Made by a program: the position numbers and the translations under genes. DNA of 41,358 nucleotides from Alphaproteobacteria bacterium (GTDB lineage: Bacteria; Pseudomonadota; Alphaproteobacteria; UBA8366; Aestuariispiraceae), in NCBI GenBank assembly GCA_006844765.1, contig SPJV01000126.1, positions 1 through 41,358 on the forward strand, read 5' to 3'. The stretch's first letter is position 1, and each line of letters opens with the position of its first letter. Shown here piece by piece: positions 1 through 7,457 of this stretch. The notes beneath the pieces are model-generated. The model saw nothing but the letters and a program-made list of their open reading frames with translations. It was not told the DNA's origin and searched no databases.

Positions 1-2
1 AT

Positions 3-929
3 CTGGTCGATAATAAGGGTAACTTCGTCCTCGGTTGGCCCTTCAATGCGACCACCAATACCTTTGATGTCGACACGACCTCGTCGGACAGCTTGCAGCC
101 GATTCAGCTGAATGTCGGTGGCAACACCATCGTTGCCGAGGCAACGACGCTGACGGAAGTCACAGCGAACCTGGACGCCGGTGCGGCCACCGGCACAGAA
201 GTCGATATCAGCATTGTCATTCATGACGGCCAAGAGGCCAACAACCTGATCAATGGTGTTCAGGGGAACTTGGGATCAACCTCCCGCTCCATGACCTTCA
301 CCTTCACAAAGACAGCGAATGTGAACGAATGGACCGTCACGGGAACGCCCTTGAACGGCACGGCGACATCCCCCGCCTTCCCCCTCACATTAACTTTCGA
401 CAGCATCGGACAAACGCCTGACTTCGGCGGTGCCGGCACAAGCCTGAACCTGTCCGTCAACTGGACAGATGCTCCTGCTGTTACAACCACATCATCCGTT
501 GATTTCTCCCAGTTAACCTCCTTCGGGGGTGAGAGTTTTGTCACGGAGAATGAATCCGATGGGTTTCCGCAAGGCATCTTTCAGAGCGCCTTCCTGTCCG
601 ACAATGGTGTCGTCAATGCGCGCTTCACCAACGGCCAGACACGCCCGCTCTTCCAACTGGGTTTTGCCGATGTGATCAGCCCAGACTTGATGCAGGCCGT
701 CACCGGCACCCATTTCCGGGTGACAGAAGCATCGGGCGAGCTCCAACTCTTTGATTTCTCAACCTCGACACGGGCTGAGTTTAAGACAAACTCCTTCGAA
801 AACTCGACAGTCCAACTGGAGTCTGAGGTTGCGAAAATGATTGTGGCGCAGCGATCGTATTCTTCCGCCGCAACGGCTTTGAAAACGGTCGACGAGATGG
901 TCCGTACCGCAACCGAGATTAAGAACTAG
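3..929 (+). CDS. flgE: Flagellar hook protein FlgE, C-terminal part (5' end outside window)
   Basis: The reading frame is open from the first bases of the window (in frame from base 3), so this is the 3' part of a longer gene; about 308 residues are visible. FlgE is the structural subunit of the flagellar hook, exported by the flagellar type III system. The beginning (LVDNKGNFVLGWPF) matches the part of hook proteins just after the N-terminal rod-like domain. The middle is Thr/Ser/Asn-rich beta-strand sequence. The end carries the conserved C-terminal helix of hook and rod proteins, with SEVAKMIVAQRSY followed by KTVDEMVRTATEI. No other flagellar gene follows, so it is probably the last gene of its operon. 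Another hook/rod-family protein is possible but less likely given the size. Confidence 0.88.
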   Translation: MVDNKGNFVLGWPFNATTNTFDVDTTSSDSLQPIQLNVGGNTIVAEATTLTEVTANLDAGAATGTEVDISIVIHDGQEANNLINGVQGNLGSTSRSMTFTFTKTANVNEWTVTGTPLNGTATSPAFPLTLTFDSIGQTPDFGGAGTSLNLSVNWTDAPAVTTTSSVDFSQLTSFGGESFVTENESDGFPQGIFQSAFLSDNGVVNARFTNGQTRPLFQLGFADVISPDLMQAVTGTHFRVTEASGELQLFDFSTSTRAEFKTNSFENSTVQLESEVAKMIVAQRSYSSAATALKTVDEMVRTATEIKN

Positions 930-995
930 CGGCGCCTCGGCTTCCCCTTAGGAAAAGCTCATTTTCGCAAAATTGCATCAACAGTGCGTCTCTTC

Positions 996-1037
996 TTGAC
1001 GTCAGTTTTGTAACTACTAGTATGTACAAAACTGACG
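996..1037 (+). promoter_or_regulatory. Promoter overlapped by TetR-type palindromic operator
   Basis: A perfect 13-bp inverted repeat, CGTCAGTTTTGTA (1000-1012) and its complement (1025-1037), flanks a 12-bp spacer. The inner eight bases of the spacer (TACTAGTA, 1015-1022) are themselves palindromic, so 17 of 19 base pairs of the 38-bp element are symmetric. A promoter fits inside it: TTGACG at 996-1001, a 16-bp gap and TAGTAT at 1018-1023. Sitting directly before a tetR gene, it is most simply read as the autoregulatory operator of the tetR-gst operon. Seen: the symmetry. Inferred: the promoter and the binding protein. Confidence 0.8.
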
Positions 1038-1052
1038 GTGAGAGATTTGACT

Positions 1053-1640
1053 ATGGCAAACACCCGCGAAGAAATTCTGGGGGCAGCGAAGAAGCTCCTG
1101 TGGAGCGTCGGCTATGACGGGATGAGCCCGCGTATGGTTATGCGGGACAGCGGCGCCGGCCAGGGCAGCCTCTACCACCATTTCAGCGGCAAGCGCGATC
1201 TTGCGGAAACCGCTCTCAAAGAAGTCGAAGATGAAATGACGGCGGGGCTGACGAAAATGTTCGCTGCAGAAATCCCGCCTTTGGAGCGTGTCAGGGCGTT
1301 TCTATGCAAACCACGCAACGGCATTAAGGGGTGTAAACTTGGCCGTTTCGCGAATGAAAGTGCAATTGACGACCCGACCCTTCAAGCCCCGGTTATGCGG
1401 TTCTTCAAGGCCTGTGAAGCGCATTTGGAGGCCGCTTTGGATGAGGCTCGTGCGCTGGGTGACCTCCCCTCCTCGACAAATCCAAACGCATTGGCGGCAA
1501 CGATCATGGCATCCATTCAGGGTGGCTACGCCTTGAGCCGCATCCACAAGGACAAAAGCTACATGGCGCGCGCAACTCAGGGCGCCCTGGACCTCATCAA
1601 CGCAGCACGATCCTGTGCGGCGGAAACCAAGGAGCAGTAG
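1053..1640 (+). CDS. TetR/AcrR-family transcriptional repressor
   Basis: The product has 195 residues from the ATG at 1053. I prefer this start over the GTG at 1038 because GGTGAGAG lies about nine bases before it. The N-terminal TetR helix-turn-helix spans roughly residues 3-50 (REEILGAAKKLLWSVGYDG, then GAGQGSLYHHFSGKRDLAETAL). The rest is the variable ligand-binding domain, which holds two cysteines (in FLCKPR and KGCKLGR) that could sense electrophiles, though this is speculation. A 38-bp palindrome covers its promoter. The stop is three bases before a glutathione S-transferase gene, so the two are co-transcribed. The usual logic of such pairs is derepression by a toxic or reactive compound that the GST handles. 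The ligand is unknown. Confidence 0.9.
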   Translation: MANTREEILGAAKKLLWSVGYDGMSPRMVMRDSGAGQGSLYHHFSGKRDLAETALKEVEDEMTAGLTKMFAAEIPPLERVRAFLCKPRNGIKGCKLGRFANESAIDDPTLQAPVMRFFKACEAHLEAALDEARALGDLPSSTNPNALAATIMASIQGGYALSRIHKDKSYMARATQGALDLINAARSCAAETKEQ

Positions 1641-1643
1641 TAT

Positions 1644-2249
1644 ATGAAACTTTATCACGCCGGCCCCTCCCCCTTCGCCCGGAAAGTCCGGGTCGTCGCG
1701 GCGGAACTTGGATTGACCGACAAGATCGAAGAAGTGCCGCTGAACCCTTATGACAGGCCCGATAACCTGATGGCATCCAGCCCATTGGGGAAAATCCCCT
1801 GCCTCGTGCTGGATGACGGTACGCCGCTCTATGACAGCCCGGTTATCTGCGAATATCTGAATGATCTCGCCGGCGGCAGTTTGATCCCCGCTTCGGGAAT
1901 GGAGCGCTTTATCGCCCTGCGTCGCTGTGCGCTTGCTGATGGCGTGCTGGATCAGGCCTTCAACATCTCCGGTGAGGTCAATCGCCGTCCGGAGAATGAG
2001 CGCTCGCCCAAATGGATCGAGCATTGGAGAAGCTCTGTCGCTGCCGGGATCGATCAAATCGGTGCGGAGATCGGTGAGAGCACCGGTCCCATCGATATGG
2101 TGCAGATCGGCTTTGGTGTCGCGCTCGGATACGCAGATTTCCGGATGGCCGACATGCTGGACTGGCGTGCCAATAACGCTGCCTTGGCGGAATGGTATAC
2201 GGAGTTCTCGCAACGCCCGTCAATGCAGGGCACCCGCCCGGATGCCTAA
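1644..2249 (+). CDS. Glutathione S-transferase family protein
   Basis: The product is 201 residues, normal for a cytosolic GST. The thioredoxin-like N-terminal domain (about residues 1-75) starts MKLYHAGPSPFARKVRV. The Ser-Pro-Phe near residues 9-11 is where the catalytic Ser/Cys of bacterial GSTs sits. The cis-Pro segment GKIPCLVLDDG and the glutathione-binding YDSPVICEYL (about 63-72) follow. The helical C-terminal domain has the N-capping box-like NISGEV and ADFRMADMLDWR. GSTs conjugate glutathione to electrophiles or reduce peroxides in the cytoplasm; the substrate here cannot be told. It follows a TetR gene by three bases and should be induced with it from the promoter at about 996-1023. 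Confidence 0.9.
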   Translation: MKLYHAGPSPFARKVRVVAAELGLTDKIEEVPLNPYDRPDNLMASSPLGKIPCLVLDDGTPLYDSPVICEYLNDLAGGSLIPASGMERFIALRRCALADGVLDQAFNISGEVNRRPENERSPKWIEHWRSSVAAGIDQIGAEIGESTGPIDMVQIGFGVALGYADFRMADMLDWRANNAALAEWYTEFSQRPSMQGTRPDA

Positions 2250-2338
2250 GCGAGGCCATTAACGGCAGAGGCTTGCGCCTTTGACATAAAGCGACCTAAT
2301 CTCCCCACCTTGTTCAATACCGCGCGAGGTGGGGAGAG

Positions 2339-3274
2339 ATGCGTGCACTCCGACGGCTGATACCATCGCTCAACGCACTATATGTGTTTGAAGCGGCGGC
2401 CCGTCTCGGCTCCTTCTCCCGTGCGGCGGATGAGCTGGGTATCTCCCAACCAGCCGTAAGCCATCGCATGCGGGAACTTGAAGACGGCTTCGGTCTCCCC
2501 CTGTTTGACCGCCAACATCGCGGGATATCTCTGACCGCTGAGGGCGCCCTGTTTCATGCAGAAGTCAGTGGCGCTATGGCAAGGCTGCTTGAATCCGCCC
2601 AAGGCCTCGCCCGCGCGGCACGACCGGCAGGGTCCGTTTCTCTATGTGTTTCGACGGCCTTAGCTGCATTCTGGCTTCTTCCCCGGGCCAGTCGCCTTCG
2701 GGCCGCCCACCCAGACATCACGCTGCATATTCAGACAACCGATAGCGAAGTCGATGTCGCCAGTGGTGACTTCGATCTCGCAATACCGCTGGGGCACGAG
2801 GATTGGACAGGGCACGCCAGGCGAACACTTTGTAAAGAAAGCGTTATCCCCGTTTGCGCGCCCTCCTATCTAGATTGGTTGGGGGGCCCGCTCAACCCGG
2901 ACACCCTGGATCGCGCGACCCTTTTGCAACTGGATGAGCCGTATCGGGGCAAGCGGATGACCTGGTCCAGCTGGCTGGCGGAAGCGGGCATTGCTTCGAT
3001 CGCGCCACGGGCAGAGTTGAGCTTCAATGACTATCTGATTGTCCTGCAGGGCGCACTTGCGGGACAAGGCATCGCGCTTGGCTGGCGCCACATCGTCACG
3101 GACCTACTCGAACAAGGTCTGCTTGTGGCTGCTGGCCCACATGATGTCGTGACGGATCGGGACTTCGTCCTCCTTCGCCCTGAATCAACACAAGACAGCC
3201 CCGCCGTCGACGCAGTCCATCGCTGGCTGTTGGAAGAAGCGGCTGCGGCCGGACTATCTCCGCAACTCCCATAA
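2339..3274 (+). CDS. LysR-family transcriptional regulator (GcvA-like)
   Basis: The product is 311 residues, the standard LysR length. The winged HTH covers about residues 8-66 (LNALYVFEAAARLGSFSRAADELGISQPAVSHRMRELEDGFGLPLF read in pieces). The remainder is a periplasmic-binding-protein-like effector domain beginning about GSVSLCVSTALAAFWLLPR. The start ATG has GAGG nine bases upstream. The form SLNALYVFEAAARLGSF is typical of GcvA-like LysR proteins, which often control amino-acid or methylamine-type catabolism. It reads toward the MttB-like methyltransferase 91 bases downstream in the same direction, so it may control that gene or be co-transcribed with it. Effector and targets are unknown. 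Confidence 0.92.
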   Translation: MRALRRLIPSLNALYVFEAAARLGSFSRAADELGISQPAVSHRMRELEDGFGLPLFDRQHRGISLTAEGALFHAEVSGAMARLLESAQGLARAARPAGSVSLCVSTALAAFWLLPRASRLRAAHPDITLHIQTTDSEVDVASGDFDLAIPLGHEDWTGHARRTLCKESVIPVCAPSYLDWLGGPLNPDTLDRATLLQLDEPYRGKRMTWSSWLAEAGIASIAPRAELSFNDYLIVLQGALAGQGIALGWRHIVTDLLEQGLLVAAGPHDVVTDRDFVLLRPESTQDSPAVDAVHRWLLEEAAAAGLSPQLP

Positions 3275-3293
3275 ATTCAGATAATGAAAAGAT

Positions 3294-3322
3294 GCGAAAA
3301 TTTCGCGATCACAAATGATCGC
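3294..3322 (+). promoter_or_regulatory. Overlapping inverted repeats in the mttB leader
   Basis: Two perfect inverted repeats abut between the LysR stop and the mttB start: GCGAAA-a-TTTCGC at 3294-3306, and GCGATCA-caaa-TGATCGC at 3305-3322. The second contains GATCACAA, which recurs in the leader of the gntR gene about 2.3 kb downstream. This is a plausible operator for a regulator of the methyltransferase, either GntR/FCD or the upstream LysR. No experimental basis. Confidence 0.55.
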
Positions 3323-3365
3323 CACAAGATACTGTGGGGATAATAATGATCGGGAGGATAACAAA

Positions 3366-4949
3366 ATGGCGGTTGGCTCTGAAACACAGGAAGCAGATCG
3401 TGGCCAAGCTGTAACACGAGGCGGGCGACGGCGTGGAGGGGGACGCGCGGGCAGAAGCGCCGATGCCTCAATGGCATCGACACCACTGGCGCCATTCATC
3501 AAGCGTCAGATCCCCTGTTACGATCCCTTCGACGAAGAGACTCTGGTCCGGCTTGAGAACACGGCTGACGATATCCTGGCTGAGGTTGGGATTGAGTTCT
3601 GGGAGGACGAGGAATGTCTGCGTCTGTGGAAGGAAGCTGGCGCAACGGTAGACGGCGTCCGGGTGCGTTTCGACCGAGGGATGGTGCGAGCGATCATCCA
3701 GCGTTCCGCCCCGCGCGTCTTCACCCAGCACGCCCGTAATCCCGCCAAGTCGGTTACATATGGCGATAATAATCTGGTTTTTCTGCCGGCCTATGGCTCG
3801 CCCTTTATACGGACGTTGGATGATGGTCGACGCTACGGGACGATCGAGGATTTCAAGAACCTAGTTCGTATCGCCTATACCACGCCCTATCTGCATCATT
3901 CCGGCGGCACGATCTGCGAGCCCGTCGATATCCCGGTTAACAAGCGCCATCTGGATATGATCGACGCCCATCTGACCTATAGCGATAAACCCTTTCTGGG
4001 ATCGGTCACGGCGCCGGAGCGAGCGGCGGATTCAGTCGAGATGGCGCGGATCGTCTTCGGCAAAGAGTTCGTTGATCAGAACTGCGTCGTAATGGGCAAT
4101 ATCAATGCGAACTCTCCCCTCGTCTTCGATGGCGTGATGACCGGGGCATTGAGAACCTATTCAGCGGCCAATCAGGGCATGGTGATCGTTCCCTTCATCC
4201 TTGGGGGCGCGATGGGTCCAGCGACGATGGCGGGCGCGGTTGCACAAGCCCTGGCGGAAGGCATGGTGGGTGTGGCCACGACGCAGCTCGTCCGGCCCGG
4301 CGCCCCTGCGGTCTTCGGAAATTTCGTCAGTTCCATGTCCTTGCGTTCCGGCGCCCCGACTTTCGGGATGCCGGAACCGTCACTCGGCACATATGCAATT
4401 GGACAGCTGGCGCGGCGTCTGGGCGTGCCGCTACGAACCGGCGGCTCCTTCACGAGTTCGAAGATTCCCGATGCACAAGCCGCACAAGAAAGCGCGGATT
4501 CACTGATGCCAGCCTTGCTTGCCGGTGGGAATTTCATCCTGCATGCGGCGGGCTGGTTGGAAGGCGGCCTGACCATGGGCTTTGAAAAGATGATGCTGGA
4601 TATCGATCATCTCGGCATGATGCATACATTCCTGAAAGGGATGACCATCGACGACAACACCCTGGCGATGGACGCATTTCGTGAGGTTGGCCCAGGCAAG
4701 CACTTCCTCGGTTGTGCCCATACGATGGAGAATTATGGGCAAGCCTATTACGACTCAGAGCTGGCGAACGCGGAATCCTTTGAGCAATGGCGCGATGCCG
4801 GTTCGTCAGATGCGGTGGAGCGCGCCAATGCACGGTGGAAGCAAGTCCTATCCGATTATCAAGCACCGGAGATGGATGCGGGCGTCCGCGCGGCACTGGA
4901 TGACTTCATCACGCGACGCAAAGCTGACATGGCAGATGCCTGGTACTGA
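3366..4949 (+). CDS. MttB-family (trimethylamine methyltransferase-like) protein, non-pyrrolysine
   Basis: This is 527 residues from the ATG at 3366, preceded by a strong GGGAGGA eight bases upstream; an ATG at 3315 lacks this. The family (COG5598, MttB superfamily) transfers a methyl group from a quaternary or tertiary amine to a cob(I)amide-carrying corrinoid protein. The frame runs through without an in-frame UAG, so it is the pyrrolysine-free kind; the characterised non-Pyl MtgB acts on glycine betaine. After a basic Gly/Arg stretch (about residues 19-29) comes the TIM-barrel body with segments such as GNINANSPLVFDG, FILGGAMGPATMAGA and HAAGWLEGGLTMGFEKMM. The end carries the family's FLGCAHTMENY...YYDSELANAESFEQW region. 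No corrinoid protein, reductive activase or MetF-like gene is nearby, so the substrate and partner remain open. A LysR gene lies upstream, a PAS gene and a GntR gene downstream. Confidence 0.9.
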   Translation: MAVGSETQEADRGQAVTRGGRRRGGGRAGRSADASMASTPLAPFIKRQIPCYDPFDEETLVRLENTADDILAEVGIEFWEDEECLRLWKEAGATVDGVRVRFDRGMVRAIIQRSAPRVFTQHARNPAKSVTYGDNNLVFLPAYGSPFIRTLDDGRRYGTIEDFKNLVRIAYTTPYLHHSGGTICEPVDIPVNKRHLDMIDAHLTYSDKPFLGSVTAPERAADSVEMARIVFGKEFVDQNCVVMGNINANSPLVFDGVMTGALRTYSAANQGMVIVPFILGGAMGPATMAGAVAQALAEGMVGVATTQLVRPGAPAVFGNFVSSMSLRSGAPTFGMPEPSLGTYAIGQLARRLGVPLRTGGSFTSSKIPDAQAAQESADSLMPALLAGGNFILHAAGWLEGGLTMGFEKMMLDIDHLGMMHTFLKGMTIDDNTLAMDAFREVGPGKHFLGCAHTMENYGQAYYDSELANAESFEQWRDAGSSDAVERANARWKQVLSDYQAPEMDAGVRAALDDFITRRKADMADAWY

Positions 4950-4959
4950 ATGTTCAGGT

Positions 4960-5538
4960 TCAGCTATTCGCGAAAATTGTACAATCGCAGGAAGGTTTGG
5001 GCGGAACGCACTGACACCCTATTGCCCCCTTACAAGTCCTGCCGGCCTGGATTTCATCTGGTTTGAGCTCCGTCGTAACGGACAGAAAACCATCCACGAC
5101 CTGCCCATGCCACTGAACCGGCACCATTAATTTCTCGCAAGCAACGGAGCGTGCTTCCAGCTGTCGTGGCAGGCTGTTACTGAACCGCTTGCCCAGATAG
5201 CGAATGATTGTCGGGCGCCGGTTCTCCGCAATCCACGCCGCTTGATCGCGAATTCGCGTGCTTACTTCGTTCGGCCAGGATGAAAGGCTTTTACCGCGCA
5301 GGTTCTGCCCATTGATGGTCGCGACGTTCTCGCCGTAGACCTTGTAGACAAAATCCTCACCTGGATCAGCCACAGCGAGGACGATGTCCGGCAGCCATTC
5401 GGCGAAATCCAGCGGATCAAACCGGGCACTGGGCAGCACTCCGCTTTCCGCCCCGTCGCCATCGGCACGCAGAAGCAAAGGGGAAATTTTCTCCCCAAAG
5501 GACTGAAGGCGTAACGAAAGAAGCGGAAAGTCAGTCAT
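4960..5538 (-). CDS. PAS-domain protein with cysteine-rich C-terminal tail
   Basis: This is 192 residues from the ATG at 5538 (AGGG eight bases upstream); a GTG at 5571 would add 11 residues. The middle resembles the PAS_5 family common in Rhodospirillales: FDPLDFAEWLPDIVLAV, then FVYKVYGENVATINGQNLRGKSL, with a later segment of the form LMVPVQWHGQVVDGFLSV. These are usually single-domain sensory proteins without an output domain. The odd part is the tail, where five cysteines fall within about 19 residues (CKGAIGCQCVPPKPSCDC), a possible metal or Fe-S site that I have not seen described for this family. The gene is convergent with mttB (10 bases apart) and divergent from gntR, so it may belong to the same regulon. 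Ligand and role unknown. Confidence 0.75.
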   Translation of the reverse strand: MTDFPLLSLRLQSFGEKISPLLLRADGDGAESGVLPSARFDPLDFAEWLPDIVLAVADPGEDFVYKVYGENVATINGQNLRGKSLSSWPNEVSTRIRDQAAWIAENRRPTIIRYLGKRFSNSLPRQLEARSVACEKLMVPVQWHGQVVDGFLSVTTELKPDEIQAGRTCKGAIGCQCVPPKPSCDCTIFANS

Positions 5539-5666
5539 ACTCGGCACCCTATTCCCCTCTGCCAAGCTCACCCTACCCTATTCGGCAAATAAGACACGCT
5601 TAAGAAATGCCGCATTCCTGTCGCAACAAAATCCAAAATTGATTGCTGGGCAATATTATCGCAAAA

Positions 5667-5676
5667 TGTGATCACA
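5667..5676. promoter_or_regulatory. Palindrome TGTGATCACA between the PAS and gntR genes
   Basis: A perfect 10-bp palindrome in the divergent intergenic region, followed by AG to give GATCACAA as in the mttB leader. GntR/FCD regulators usually bind short palindromes near their own gene, so this may be the operator for gntR and the divergent PAS gene. It lacks the 6-base spacer of a CRP site. Confidence 0.45.
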
Positions 5677-5762
5677 AGAAACCAACAAGGCGGTTCTTAC
5701 GCGCTGATAAGCTTCTAAGAATGACAGATCCACGAAGCACGAACCAAAGGAAAACACTAGGC

Positions 5763-6443
5763 ATGTCCAATGACCCGGAGGAGACGCCACCGGATATGCT
5801 GGAAACCACGCAGGAGCGTGTCTATCGCAGTCTCCGGTGGCGGATCATGCGTGGCCACTTCAAACCAGGTCGCGCCGTTACAATCCGGGGATTGGCGGAA
5901 GAGCTATCGGTCAGCATGACTCCGGTCCGCGAAGCCTTGCGGCGACTGGTCAGCGAACAGGCACTCGAACTGCAATCAAATCGACGCGTCACAGTTCCTG
6001 GCATGACACATGAGAAGTTTCGCGATCTCGCTGACGCGCGTGTTGCGCTTGAGGTTCTGGCGGCCCGCCAAGCCATGCGGCATCAAAGTGATGATCTGGC
6101 AGATCGTCTGGAAGCCATTGACAATGAATTGGACGCCGCCATCGAAGCCGGCGACGCAGAGGCCTATATCGACCGCAATATTGCCTTCCATTTCACGCTT
6201 TACCAGGAAGCGCCCGGCAGCGTGGCAATGCCATTGATCGAAAGCCTGTGGCTCCAAATCGGACCATTCATGCATCTGACCAGACAGAGCCTGGGGGTCA
6301 CCTATACTGAAGACCGGCACACGGACGCGATTGCCGCGATACGGGCGAATGATGCCGAAGCTTTGGCCCGTGCGATTGAAAGTGACATCCGCGATGGCAT
6401 GGGCTCCCTACCCCGTGAACAACTACCATTTGACGAACCCTGA
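5763..6443 (+). CDS. GntR-family transcriptional regulator, FCD subfamily
   Basis: The product is 226 residues from the ATG at 5763, the usual FCD-type length. AAGGA lies about 11 bases upstream, and upstream starts would add atypical sequence. The winged HTH is at about residues 12-75 (ERVYRSLRWRIMRGHFKPG, ELSVSMTPVREALRRL, ALELQSNRRVTVPG). The all-helical FCD effector domain follows (FRDLADARVALEVLAARQA, then DRNIAFHFTLYQEA with conserved His, and DRHTDAIAAIRANDAEALARAI), carrying the Asp/His residues that bind a metal and a small carboxylate ligand in this family. It is divergent from the PAS gene at 4960-5538. Because of the shared GATCACAA motif it is the best candidate regulator of the MttB-like gene. 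The ligand is unknown. Confidence 0.9.
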   Translation: MSNDPEETPPDMLETTQERVYRSLRWRIMRGHFKPGRAVTIRGLAEELSVSMTPVREALRRLVSEQALELQSNRRVTVPGMTHEKFRDLADARVALEVLAARQAMRHQSDDLADRLEAIDNELDAAIEAGDAEAYIDRNIAFHFTLYQEAPGSVAMPLIESLWLQIGPFMHLTRQSLGVTYTEDRHTDAIAAIRANDAEALARAIESDIRDGMGSLPREQLPFDEP

Positions 6444-6677
6444 GTTGCTATTTCGTCGATTTACTTAATCAAAGTAATATTTATCCTTGATGCCTCTCGG
6501 TTTCTTAGGGTTTAATACGCTCATTAGTTTTCATACTTGGATAGGCATGTGATGCAGTTTTCGGCCAACGGTTGAACACCCGAGCATTCGCTGGGTCACG
6601 CTCTAAAATCGGTCTGATCCTTTCCGTCTGAGCACCATATCAAGGGGGTGCTTGAGACAGAACCTCGGGAGCGACGG

Positions 6678-7457
6678 ATGCACGATATGACGACAAGGCA
6701 GCTGGCGACGCATGACGGGGTGTTTTTCCTCTTCGATGACATGCGGCTATATATCCGGATCGATACGAATACGATCACCGATGAAGGTCTGGATCATCTC
6801 TCTGCAGCGATGGACGATGTTTCCCCCACCAATCCGATCAGTTTGCATCTGAATGCCCACGAGTGGCAGATGCGCGAGAACCTAACCTTCGATGACGTCA
6901 AGCTGCGGCTCACGGAGTTGCGGGAAAGCCCCAGCAGCCGCTACATGGCGAAACGATACCGGGCTGCCAGCAAACCGCTGGGCACGGCAGATCAGCCCGG
7001 CAGCCAGCGGATTGGCGATCTATTCTCAATCGTCGATGCCCGAAATGGCCTTATCGACAATGATACGCTCCGCGCCGTCGACGCGACCGGCCTGTCTGGC
7101 CGTATCATCCTGTTGGAGGTTCACTCCCCGCATCAGATCGTCTTTAAGCATATCGGTGCGGATCATGCCCGACGCTTTGGTGATGATTGGCCTAAACAGG
7201 CTCTGGGGACGGCCACCCATAACGACCAGCCGGACGCTGAATATTCCGACTGGGTTCATAAACACTATATCGATACGCTGGAAAATGGTGCGCGACGGGA
7301 CTTTATCGATGCGATCATTGATGTGCATCGGCCGGGTGCACAGCCGGTACGGTCTCAATACGACCGGCTATTACAACCCGTTCGATACGCAAATGGTGCG
7401 GATGGTCTGCTCGTCGTTTCAGAGGTTATGCCAAGGCTTCTTCCCTTAGCGTCATAA
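6678..7457 (+). CDS. PAS_5-like sensory protein, function unknown
   Basis: This is 259 residues from the ATG at 6678, chosen because GGGAG lies six bases upstream; a GTG at 6648 is the alternative. The second half (about residues 115-250) reads like a PAS_5 domain: a hydrophobic strand LSGRIILLEVHSPHQIVFKHIG, then YSDWVHKHYIDTLENGARRDF, and the typical final strands RSQYDRLLQPVRYANGADGLLVVSEV. The N-terminal 110 residues (LATHDGVFFLFDDMRLYIRI...) I do not recognise. No output domain or membrane segment is visible. Its 3' end overlaps by 32 bases the end of the opposite-strand gene at 7426-8163, so the two are convergent and could interfere in transcription. Confidence 0.7.
   Translation: MHDMTTRQLATHDGVFFLFDDMRLYIRIDTNTITDEGLDHLSAAMDDVSPTNPISLHLNAHEWQMRENLTFDDVKLRLTELRESPSSRYMAKRYRAASKPLGTADQPGSQRIGDLFSIVDARNGLIDNDTLRAVDATGLSGRIILLEVHSPHQIVFKHIGADHARRFGDDWPKQALGTATHNDQPDAEYSDWVHKHYIDTLENGARRDFIDAIIDVHRPGAQPVRSQYDRLLQPVRYANGADGLLVVSEVMPRLLPLAS

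Noticed and set aside
1302..2213. Long minus-strand open frame across tetR and gst
   Set aside because: It covers two recognised genes on the other strand and their junction, with no family resemblance.
3366..4949. Pyrrolysine-type MttB with an internal amber codon
   Set aside because: The frame runs from start to stop without an in-frame TAG, and no pyl genes are seen.
5667..5676. CRP/FNR binding site at TGTGATCACA
   Set aside because: The two half-sites abut without the 6-base spacer (CRP) or 4-base spacer (FNR) needed.
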